From NCBI GenBank assembly GCA_903898725.1, contig CAIUGQ010000327.1, positions 1 through 7,405 on the forward strand: a stretch of DNA of 7,405 bases, in the 5' to 3' direction. The notes beneath the pieces are model-generated. The model had not been told where the DNA came from, did not search any database, and saw only the letters and a program-made list of their open reading frames with translations. Below, piece by piece: positions 1 to 5,630 of this stretch; the first letter of the stretch is position 1, and every line of letters begins with the position of its first letter. The DNA comes from an uncultured Burkholderiales bacterium. Lineage in GTDB: Bacteria; Pseudomonadota; Gammaproteobacteria; Burkholderiales; Burkholderiaceae_E. Made by a program: the position numbers and the translations under genes.

Positions 1-299
1 TCGCGCTGCTGCGGCTCGTCGAGCGCGGCAACTGCTGGGTGAAGCTGTCGGCGGCCTACGAGACCTCGCGCATCGGCGCGCCGCGCTACGAGGATGTCGG
101 CGCACTCGCCGCGGCCCTCGTGCGCGCCGCGCCCGAGCGCATGCTCTGGGCCTCGAACTGGCCGCACCCGTCGGCCCGGCCCGATGCGATCCCCGACGAC
201 GCCGACCTGCTCGACGTGCTGCTCGACTGGGCGCCGCGCGAGGCGGACCGGCACCACATCCTGGTCGACAGCCCGGCCGCACTCTACGGCTTCGACTGA
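1..299 (+). CDS. Amidohydrolase family protein, C-terminal part (truncated by window start)
   Basis: Only the last 98 or so residues are visible; the frame is open at the left edge (first full codon at base 3) and stops with TGA at 297-299. The fragment resembles the end of the amidohydrolase_2 (PF04909) TIM-barrel hydrolases, the group that includes 2-pyrone-4,6-dicarboxylate lactonase LigI. Seen features are a strand segment reading NCWVKLSAAYE, the segment ERMLWASNWPHP near the C-terminus, and a final helix ending in PAALYGFD, typical of the last barrel helix in this family. The WxSNWPHP motif sits at the strand 8 position where many relatives carry Asp; here it is Asn (codon 156-158). The substrate cannot be told from the fragment; a lactone or related carboxylate ester is a family-based guess. 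It lies 81 bp upstream of the sulfurtransferase on the same strand. Confidence 0.85.
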   Translation, partial: ALLRLVERGNCWVKLSAAYETSRIGAPRYEDVGALAAALVRAAPERMLWASNWPHPSARPDAIPDDADLLDVLLDWAPREADRHHILVDSPAALYGFD

Positions 300-333
300 G
301 CCCCGATCACACCGAGGCGACAGGCATCGGGGC
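300..333 (+). terminator. Stem-loop just after the amidohydrolase stop
   Basis: An 8-bp perfect stem (300-307 pairs with 326-333, GCCCCGAT / ATCGGGGC) with an 18-base loop begins at the base after the stop codon. There is no T tract, so a classical intrinsic terminator is not proven. It may instead slow polymerase or protect the 3' end. The position supports a transcript end before the sulfurtransferase gene. Confidence 0.4.
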
Positions 334-338
334 AGAAT
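333..338 (+). promoter_or_regulatory. Possible -10 element for the sulfurtransferase gene
   Basis: CAGAAT within GGCAGAATGACGG matches TATAAT at 4 of 6 positions. It is in a GC-rich setting 42 bp before the ATG at 381. I see no convincing -35 box, and it overlaps the last base of the preceding stem-loop, so the call is tentative. Confidence 0.25.
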
Positions 339-380
339 GACGGCCCTGCCCTTCCCCTCCCCCTCCCGGAAGCCACCGCG

Positions 381-1229
381 ATGCCCTGGACCACGCTGAT
401 CACCGCCGACGAACTGGCCGAGCACATCGACCACTGCCTGGTCGTCGACTGCCGCCACGACCTCGGCGACCCCGCCGCGGGCCGCCGCCTGCACGACGAG
501 GCGCACATCCCGGGCGCGATCTTCCTCGGCATGGACCACGACCTCGCGCTGCCCAAGGGACCGGGCACCGGCCGCCATCCGATGCCCTCGCGCGAACAGG
601 TCCGCGAGCGGCTCGCGGCAGCCGGCCTGTCGGACGGCGTGCAGCTCGTGGTCCACGACAGCGGCAACGGCATGGCCGGCAGGCTGTGGTGGATGGCGAA
701 ATGGATCGGTCACGACGCGGTCGCCGTGCTCGATGGCGGCCTCGCCGCCTGGCGCAAGGCCGGCTACCCGGTCACCGCCGAGCCGACCGCCGCGCGCGCG
801 CCCGGCACGCTGACGCTGCGCGCGCCGCTGGCCGCGATCGCCGATGCCGCGCAGACCGGGCGCGCCGCGGCCGATGCGTCGGGACTCGTGCTCGACGCCC
901 GCCCCGGCGAGCGCTATCGGGGCGACGTCGAGCCGATCGACCCGGTCGCCGGGCACATCCCCGGCGCGCTCAGCCGGCCCTGGGTGCAGAACGTCCGCGA
1001 GGACGGCCGCTTCAAGCCGGCACCGGTGCTGCGTGCCGAGTTCGACGCGCTGCTGGCGGGACGCGACCCGCAAGCGGTGGTCAACAGCTGCGGCTCGGGC
1101 GTGTCGGCCTGCATGAACCTGCTGGCGATGGCGCATGCCGGGCTGACCGGTTCGGCCCTGTACGCGGGCTCCTGGAGCGAATGGATCACCGACCCGACGC
1201 GTCCGGTGAAGCTCGGCGCAGAACCCTGA
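381..1229 (+). CDS. sseA: 3-mercaptopyruvate sulfurtransferase / thiosulfate sulfurtransferase (two-domain rhodanese)
   Basis: This 282-residue protein has the length and two-domain build of SseA/TST enzymes, which move a sulfane sulfur from 3-mercaptopyruvate (or thiosulfate) to a thiol or cyanide through a cysteine persulfide, normally in the cytoplasm. The N-terminal inactive rhodanese domain (about 1-135) shows VVDCRHDL, AHIPGAIFL, the HDSGNGMAGRLWW segment at 92-104 with no active-site Cys, and VLDGGLAAW. The C-terminal catalytic domain (about 145-282) has LDARPGERYRG, GHIPGALSRPW and the active loop CGSGVSA at 237-243, with Cys237 the nucleophile. CGSG favours mercaptopyruvate over thiosulfate; Ser242 replaces the usual Thr of CGSGVTA, a mild change. 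The ATG at 381 is supported by GGAAG at 368-372, 8 bases upstream. There is no signal peptide. It appears to be a single-gene unit, convergent with the MFS gene. Confidence 0.92.
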   Translation: MPWTTLITADELAEHIDHCLVVDCRHDLGDPAAGRRLHDEAHIPGAIFLGMDHDLALPKGPGTGRHPMPSREQVRERLAAAGLSDGVQLVVHDSGNGMAGRLWWMAKWIGHDAVAVLDGGLAAWRKAGYPVTAEPTAARAPGTLTLRAPLAAIADAAQTGRAAADASGLVLDARPGERYRGDVEPIDPVAGHIPGALSRPWVQNVREDGRFKPAPVLRAEFDALLAGRDPQAVVNSCGSGVSACMNLLAMAHAGLTGSALYAGSWSEWITDPTRPVKLGAEP

Positions 1230-1320
1230 GACCAGGCGCCGGACCCTGAGGCGAGGCGCCGGACCCCGAAGCGAGGCTTCGGACCCTGACGTGATGCACC
1301 GGATCCCGACACCCCGGACC
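1221..1320. repeat. Degenerate 20-bp tandem repeat between two convergent genes
   Basis: Four consecutive 20-base units (1221-1240, 1241-1260, 1261-1280, 1281-1300) follow the pattern GGACCCTGAGGCGAGGCGCC and match the second unit at 17, 20, 16 and 16 positions. A fifth unit, 1301-1320, is much more diverged (about 11 of 20). The first unit includes the last codons and TGA stop of sseA, so the array looks like expansion of the gene's 3' end. It fills nearly all of the gap between the sseA and MFS stop codons. Confidence 0.75.
1266..1282. terminator. Perfect hairpin in the third repeat unit; possible bidirectional terminator
   Basis: CCGAAGC (1266-1272) pairs perfectly with GCTTCGG (1276-1282) around a GAG loop. 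It lies between two convergent stop codons and could end or stabilise transcripts from both sides. No T tract follows on either strand, so intrinsic termination is inferred from position and stem only. Confidence 0.45.
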
Positions 1321-1337
1321 GGGCCCCTGGGCATCCG

Positions 1338-2549
1338 TCAGCCGCGCGCAGCGGCCTCGCGCGCGCGGCGATCGGCCCGGTCGAAGCGCAGCACCAGCCA
1401 GGCCATCACGAGATCACCGAGCGCCAGCGCGCCGGTCGCCCACCAGGTGTGATGCCAGCCGCCGCTGGCCGCATGCACCGCGGCGATCAGCGGCGGGGAC
1501 AGGAACTGCCCGAGCGTCGAGCCCTGCTGCATCAGACCGGTGGTGGTGGCGACCGCGCGCGGATGGGGCGCGTAGGCGGGCGTCGTTGCGAACAAGGTCC
1601 CCGGGATCAGCCCGCCGACGGCCGAGAACAGCAGCACGCCGGCGTAGCGGACCGCGAACGGCGCGTCCGACCCGAAGCACAGCCAGGCACCCAGGATCAT
1701 CGCGATCGCGGCCGTGGCGATCAGCACCGGCCGCGACACGCCGCGCTGCAGCAGCACGCCGGACGACAGGTTGCCCACGACATTGACGGCCACGCCGATC
1801 GCGGTGAGCGTACCGGCGAGGGCGAGCGGCACCGCGGCCTCGGTGTAGAGCGTCGGCAGGAAGCTGAAGACCCCCATCCACTGCGACGCGTAGCAGCCGA
1901 AGGCGATCGCGAGCACCCAGGGTCGGGGCGAGCCCAGCGTGTCCCGAACCAGCGACAGCGCGCCGTGCGGCGCACGCCCCGCCGGATCGGGGGCCACGAC
2001 CCGCCCGAGCAGCACCGCCATCGCGAGCGACGCGGCGGCGATGGCCCACCAGACCGGGCGCCAGCCCTGCGACTCGTAGGCCAGCGGCGAGAGCACCAGC
2101 GCGAGCGCCATGCCGACCGGCATGTAGGCGCTCCACGCGCCCATTACCCCTCGCAGGCGCACCGGCGGCACGCCACGGGCCAGCAGGGCCGGGCCCGGCA
2201 GCACCGTCAGGATGAAGCCCGCGCTCTCGAGCGCGCGGCTGGCCAGCAGCACCGTCACCGAAGGGGCGAGCGCGCCCATCATCGACCCCGCGGCGGCGAC
2301 GACCAGCCCCGTGCGCATCACCCGACGCGGCCCGAAGCGATCGGCGAGCATCCCGCCGAACAGGCCGAGCAGCATGCCGGCGAGCTGGAAGAACGACACG
2401 AGCAGGCTGGCCGCGACCAGATCCAGGCCGAACTCCGCCCGCAGCGCGGGCAGTGCCGGGGGCAGCTTGCCGACGTTGAGCGACACGACGATCGCCGCGG
2501 CCAGCACCGCGGCCAGCGTCGCCCCCCAGCCCGGCCGGGACTGCGCCAC
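1338..2549 (-). CDS. Major facilitator superfamily (MFS) transporter, substrate unknown
   Basis: This 403-residue, very hydrophobic protein has the length and about 12 predicted membrane helices of the MFS, inner-membrane carriers driven by ion gradients. The loop between helices 2 and 3 carries the MFS motif A as GGMLADRFGPRRVM (65-78), with Asp70, Arg71 and the Arg75-Arg76 pair. A polar central loop (about 185-210) separates the two six-helix halves. The general style resembles the CynX/NimT-like branch, but no substrate-specific feature is recognised. Translation probably starts at GTG (2547-2549), 8 bp after the stop of the ZIP gene. No good Shine-Dalgarno sequence is visible, which fits translational coupling to ZIP. 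The C-terminal tail is basic (RFDRADRRAREAA). Whether it exports or imports, and whether its cargo relates to metals, cannot be told. Confidence 0.88.
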   Translation of the reverse strand: MAQSRPGWGATLAAVLAAAIVVSLNVGKLPPALPALRAEFGLDLVAASLLVSFFQLAGMLLGLFGGMLADRFGPRRVMRTGLVVAAAGSMMGALAPSVTVLLASRALESAGFILTVLPGPALLARGVPPVRLRGVMGAWSAYMPVGMALALVLSPLAYESQGWRPVWWAIAAASLAMAVLLGRVVAPDPAGRAPHGALSLVRDTLGSPRPWVLAIAFGCYASQWMGVFSFLPTLYTEAAVPLALAGTLTAIGVAVNVVGNLSSGVLLQRGVSRPVLIATAAIAMILGAWLCFGSDAPFAVRYAGVLLFSAVGGLIPGTLFATTPAYAPHPRAVATTTGLMQQGSTLGQFLSPPLIAAVHAASGGWHHTWWATGALALGDLVMAWLVLRFDRADRRAREAAARG

Positions 2550-2557
2550 GGCCCGCG

Positions 2558-3334
2558 TCAGTGCGAGTGGACCATCGAGGTCACCGCCGCGATCGCGGCG
2601 ATGCCGGCGAGCAGCAGCACGACCTGCACCGCCGACTCTCCGCGCCGGCGCTGGCGCTGCATGTCGGGCACGAGGTCGGCGAGCGCGATGTACACGAAGC
2701 TGCTCGCTGCCAGCACCAGCACGAAGGGCAGCACGTCCTTAGAGGTCTGCAGCGACAGCCAGCCGATCACGCCGCCTGCAACCGACGCGAGTCCCGACAG
2801 TGCGTTGTAGGCGAGCGCGCGCCGGCGCGTGTAGCCGGCATTGAGCAGCACGATGAAGTCGCCGATCTCCTGCGGGATCTCGTGGGCAGCGATCGCGGCG
2901 GCGGTCAGCCACCCGAGGCGCTCGTCGGCAAGGAAGGCGGCCGCGATGAGGAAGCCGTCGGCGAGGTTGTGGATCGAGTCGCCCACGAGGATCAGCAGAC
3001 CGCCCGGACCGGCTTCGTCGTGGTCGTGGCCGTGGTGATGGCCGTGACCGTCGCCCTCGTGATGATGACTGTGTCGCAGCAGGGCCGACTTCTCGAGCAG
3101 GAAGAAGCCGATCAGCCCCGCGAGCAGCGTCCAGCACAGCGCATGCAGGTCGGCCTGCGACTCGAAGGCCTCGGGCAGCAGATGGAGGATGGCGGTGCCC
3201 AGCAGGATGCCCGCCGACACGCTCACCATCCGGGGCACCATCGAGGACAGGGCGCCGAAGGACAGCCAGGAGGCGATGAACACGGAGGCGAGCCCCGACA
3301 GCAGCGTCGCGGCGATGATCGAGGCGAGAGTCAG
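2558..3334 (-). CDS. ZIP family divalent metal (zinc/iron) transporter; start codon uncertain, possibly CTG
   Basis: About 258 residues with eight predicted membrane helices, the normal size for bacterial ZIP (PF02535) proteins, which bring Zn2+ or Fe2+ into the cytoplasm. Numbering from the CTG: helix 2 region with HLLPEAFES (51-59), a His/Asp-rich cytoplasmic loop between helices 3 and 4 (about 88-106, ten histidines), the helix 4 metal site GDSIHNLADG (119-128: His122, Asn123, Asp126) and the helix 5 site HEIPQEIGD (151-159: His151, Glu152, Glu156). The HEIPxE style resembles the LIV-1/ZIP7-like branch. The start is odd. No ATG, GTG or TTG is in frame before helix 1, although the frame stays open far upstream. 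CTG at 3332-3334 gives (M)TLASIIAATLL, preceded by GGGGA about 5-6 bases away. Other in-frame starts, GTG 3281-3283 and ATG 3239-3241, would cut or remove helix 1. The MFS gene follows after 8 bp. Confidence 0.85.
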   Translation of the reverse strand: MTLASIIAATLLSGLASVFIASWLSFGALSSMVPRMVSVSAGILLGTAILHLLPEAFESQADLHALCWTLLAGLIGFFLLEKSALLRHSHHHEGDGHGHHHGHDHDEAGPGGLLILVGDSIHNLADGFLIAAAFLADERLGWLTAAAIAAHEIPQEIGDFIVLLNAGYTRRRALAYNALSGLASVAGGVIGWLSLQTSKDVLPFVLVLAASSFVYIALADLVPDMQRQRRRGESAVQVVLLLAGIAAIAAVTSMVHSH

Positions 3335-3382
3335 GGTGGTCCCCGTGGAGCCAGATGCAAACGAGTTGCAGAGTATCGCCCG

Positions 3383-3388
3383 AGTATA
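3383..3388 (-). promoter_or_regulatory. Possible -10 element for the ZIP-MFS operon
   Basis: On the minus strand TATACT matches TATAAT at 5 of 6 positions and is an AT-rich island in a GC-rich region. It lies about 48 bases before the proposed CTG start of ZIP. No TTGACA-like box is found at 16-18 bases spacing, and no clear metal-regulator operator (Zur- or Fur-like) was recognised by eye. Confidence 0.35.
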
Positions 3389-3471
3389 GCGCGGGACCGG
3401 GTCGCAGCCGGCCCGGCAACGCCGTTCCGGTTCGCCGGCGCGGCGGACCCCGGCAGCCCCCCCGCACGGGC

Positions 3472-3477
3472 TAGACT
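3472..3477 (+). promoter_or_regulatory. Possible -10 element for the serine hydrolase gene
   Basis: TAGACT in the context GGGCTAGACTCG matches TATAAT at 4 of 6 positions and stands about 92 bases upstream of the ATG at 3570. No matching -35 box is evident. The 235 bp between ZIP and this gene hold nothing else I can support. Confidence 0.25.
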
Positions 3478-3558
3478 CGTCACGCAGCCGGCACCCCCGC
3501 CCGTGCCCTGCGCCACAGCGGCGCGGCGCAGGCGGACAGCCGGCGCGACACCGACACC

Positions 3559-3563
3559 AGGAG
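3559..3563 (+). promoter_or_regulatory. Ribosome binding site of the serine hydrolase gene
   Basis: AGGAG lies 6 bases before the ATG at 3570. It fixes this start and therefore the presence of the N-terminal signal sequence. Confidence 0.75.
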
Positions 3564-3569
3564 ACCGCG

Positions 3570-4886
3570 ATGCCCCTCACCCCCCCGACGCGTCCGAGCG
3601 TCGCCCCGAACCCGCGCGCACCCTCGCGCCGTCTCGCGCTCGCCGCGCTGTCGGCCGCGCTGCTGGCCGGCGCCTGTGCGTCGATGCCCGATGCGGCCAC
3701 GCCGGCCCGCTCGGTGTCCACCCCCCACCTCGATACGTTCATGCGGCGCGTCGAGGCCGACTCGAAGGCCGGCCGGCTGCCCGGCGCCGTGCTGCTGGTC
3801 GCCCGGGACGGCAAGCTGCAGTACGCCGGCGCCGTCGGCGTGCAGGACCCCGCCACCGGCAAGCCGATGGCGCGCGATGCGATCTTCCGCATCTACTCGA
3901 TGACCAAGCCGATCGTGTCGATCGCGACGATGCAGCTCGTCGAGGACGGTCGCCTGCGGCTCGGCGACCCGGTCTCGCGCTGGATCCCCGAGATGAAGGG
4001 CATGCAGGTCGCCGTCGAGCGGCCCGGTGCCGACGGCAAGCCGACCGTGGCCGAGCGCGTGGTCGCCCCGCGCGAGATGACGGTGCAGGATCTGCTGCGC
4101 CACACCTCGGGCCTGACCTACGGGGTGTTCGGACGGTCGGCGGTGAAGGACGAGTACCTCAAGGCGAAGATCGTCCCGGCCTCCGAGGCCCTGCCCTTCG
4201 ACCTGACCGAGATGGCGCGGCGTCTCGGGACGCTGCCGCTGTCGTTCGCGCCGGGCGGCACCTGGGAGTACAGCATCTCGACCGACGTGCTCGGCCTCGT
4301 CGTCGAACGGGCCTCGGGCATGAAGCTCGATGCGTTCCTGTCGCAGCGCATCCTCGTGCCGCTCAAGATGAACGACACCGCCTTCTGGGTGCCGCCGGAG
4401 AAGCAGGCCCGTCTCGCCGAAGCGTTCCCGGCCGACCCGGACTCGAAGGCCAAGGTCACGCTGCTCGAGGTGCGCAAGCCCCCGGTGCTGCTGTCCGGCG
4501 GCGGCGGCATGGTCTCGACCGCCGACGACTACCTGCGGTTCACGCAGATGCTGCTCAACGGCGGCGAGCTCGACGGCGTGCGCATCGTCTCGCGCAAGAC
4601 GATGGAGTTCATGGGGTCCGACCACCTGGGCACCGTGCGCGGACCGACCTACCTGCCGGGACCGGGCTACGGCTTCGGACTGGGCTTCGCGGTGCGCACG
4701 GCGCCGGGCGAGTCGACGAACTACGGCAGCCCCGGCGAGATCAACTGGGGCGGCTACGCGGGCACGGCCTTCTGGGTCGATCCGAAGGAGCGCCTGGTGG
4801 CGGTGTGGATGATGCAGGGCCCGGCGCAGAGCGGGCAGTACCGCCCGCTGCTGCGCACGGCGGTCTACACCTCGCTGGATCGCTGA
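3570..4886 (+). CDS. Exported serine hydrolase, class C beta-lactamase-like / family VIII esterase
   Basis: A 438-residue protein of the beta-lactamase/transpeptidase-like fold (PF00144). The N-terminus has basic residues (SRR, 19-21) and a hydrophobic core (LALAALSAALLAGACAS, 22-38). Cys36 in AGAC fits a loose lipobox, so it may be a lipoprotein; signal peptidase I cleavage after ACA is the alternative. Catalytic motifs are SMTK (110-113: Ser110 nucleophile, Lys113 base), YSI at 234-236 in the YxN/YxS position, and WGG at 393-395 instead of KTG. SxxK + YSx + WGG is the pattern of family VIII carboxylesterases such as EstB rather than true AmpC enzymes, which have YAN and KTG. Expected role: hydrolysis of esters or possibly beta-lactam or peptide-like substrates in the periplasm or at the membrane; the natural substrate is unknown. 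It is transcribed alone, divergent from ZIP and convergent with the transglutaminase-like gene. Confidence 0.88.
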   Translation: MPLTPPTRPSVAPNPRAPSRRLALAALSAALLAGACASMPDAATPARSVSTPHLDTFMRRVEADSKAGRLPGAVLLVARDGKLQYAGAVGVQDPATGKPMARDAIFRIYSMTKPIVSIATMQLVEDGRLRLGDPVSRWIPEMKGMQVAVERPGADGKPTVAERVVAPREMTVQDLLRHTSGLTYGVFGRSAVKDEYLKAKIVPASEALPFDLTEMARRLGTLPLSFAPGGTWEYSISTDVLGLVVERASGMKLDAFLSQRILVPLKMNDTAFWVPPEKQARLAEAFPADPDSKAKVTLLEVRKPPVLLSGGGGMVSTADDYLRFTQMLLNGGELDGVRIVSRKTMEFMGSDHLGTVRGPTYLPGPGYGFGLGFAVRTAPGESTNYGSPGEINWGGYAGTAFWVDPKERLVAVWMMQGPAQSGQYRPLLRTAVYTSLDR

Positions 4887-4895
4887 GCGGACGCA

Positions 4896-4923
4896 CGGCC
4901 CGCCCGCCGGCTCAGGCGGGCCG
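4896..4923. terminator. Perfect inverted repeat between convergent genes; likely bidirectional terminator
   Basis: CGGCCCGCC (4896-4904) and GGCGGGCCG (4915-4923) form a perfect, all-G/C 9-bp stem with a 10-base loop. It begins 10 bases after the stop of the serine hydrolase gene. The loop contains the TGA of the opposing gene (4912-4914), so the right arm is inside that gene's coding region. No T tract follows on the plus strand; activity as a terminator is inferred from stem strength and position. Confidence 0.6.
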
Positions 4924-5628
4924 GTCGTCCTCGAAGCGCGGGCCGGCCGCCTTGGAGCCCGCGTCGAAGACCTCGGCCGGATACCAGCGCGCGAAGTCGG
5001 CCATCACGGTATCGAAGGGCAGGTCGTCGTAGAGACCGTCGTCGCGCAGGTACTGCATGTGCCGACGCGACGACGCGTCATGCTCCTGCAACAGGGCGTC
5101 GTGCTCGCCGTCGAACTCGGTCGGCCGCACGCCGAACCGCTCGCACAGCTCGAGGTTGAACACCGCGGCGGCCTTCACCCAGCGGCCGTCGATCCACAGC
5201 GCGGCGTAACCGTGGTCGTGGAAGACGTCGGTGCCGCCGAGCAGGCGGCGCAGCTTCTCGGTGTTCAGGTGGTTGGTCACGTCGGCCAGCCCGACGGCCG
5301 CCGGGATGCCGGCCACGCGGGCCGCCGCCGCCAGCAGCCCGGCCTTCGGCACGCACCAGTTGCGCGGGCTGACGGCCACGCTGCTCGCCCGATAGTCGCC
5401 CCGCTCGCGGGTGCACGAGAACGGGTCGTAGCGGATGCGGTCGCGCACCGCGTAGAAGAGCCGAACGGCCCGCTCGCGCGGCGCTTCGGCGCTGCCGACG
5501 GCCGCGTCGACGAAGGCGCGCAGCGCCGGGTGAGCGGTGTCGAGCAGCGCGGTCGCGCCGCGACAGCGCTCGACGAAGGCCGCGCCGGCCTCATCGACCG
5601 GCACCCCGCGCGGCGCGCCCTCCGGCAT
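4912..5628 (-). CDS. Transglutaminase-like superfamily protein (putative cysteine protease/amidase fold)
   Basis: A 238-residue protein with the layout of a bacterial transglutaminase-like (PF01841) domain. RAVRLFYAVRDRIRYDP (54-69) is the usual helix before the core. Cys92 in RNWCVPKAGLLAAAARVAGIPA is the expected nucleophile at the start of the core helix, and His139 in HDHGYAALWIDGRW is the expected second catalytic residue. The third position, normally Asp, appears to be Asn158 in KAAAVFN. A conserved-looking tail follows (EFDGEHDALLQ, MQYLRDDGLYDDLP). The family includes proteases, amidases and cross-linking enzymes; which activity applies here is unknown. No signal peptide is seen, so it is probably cytoplasmic. 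I chose ATG 5626-5628, two bases after the DLH stop (TGA-GC-ATG), implying coupled translation. A GTG at 5656-5658 would add 10 residues and overlap DLH. Confidence 0.8.
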   Translation of the reverse strand: MPEGAPRGVPVDEAGAAFVERCRGATALLDTAHPALRAFVDAAVGSAEAPRERAVRLFYAVRDRIRYDPFSCTRERGDYRASSVAVSPRNWCVPKAGLLAAAARVAGIPAAVGLADVTNHLNTEKLRRLLGGTDVFHDHGYAALWIDGRWVKAAAVFNLELCERFGVRPTEFDGEHDALLQEHDASSRRHMQYLRDDGLYDDLPFDTVMADFARWYPAEVFDAGSKAAGPRFEDDRPA

Positions 5629-5630
5629 GC

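Noticed and set aside
1449..2810. Long plus-strand open frame (453 codons) opposite the MFS gene
   Set aside because: It is Arg/His/Gln/Gly-rich with no domain, and mirrors the codon pattern of the MFS gene and the end of ZIP.
3000..3075. Apparent short repeats of GTGATG / GTGGTC type
   Set aside because: They encode the His/Asp-rich loop of the ZIP transporter on the minus strand and are explained by protein composition.
3335..3892. In-frame extension that would make the ZIP protein 444 residues long
   Set aside because: The extra 186 codons have low-complexity Arg/Pro/Ser content, overlap the divergent serine hydrolase gene by more than 300 bases, and precede a normal ZIP helix 1.
3480..4625. 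Long minus-strand open frame (381 codons) opposite the serine hydrolase gene
   Set aside because: Its His/Arg/Gly-rich translation resembles antisense of a GC-rich gene; no motif and no plausible ribosome binding site.
2561..5032. Very long open frame on the plus strand (823 codons)
   Set aside because: It runs antisense to ZIP and then through the serine hydrolase gene in another frame. Its composition is Arg/Ala/Gly/Pro-rich with no recognisable domain; it is a GC-rich shadow.
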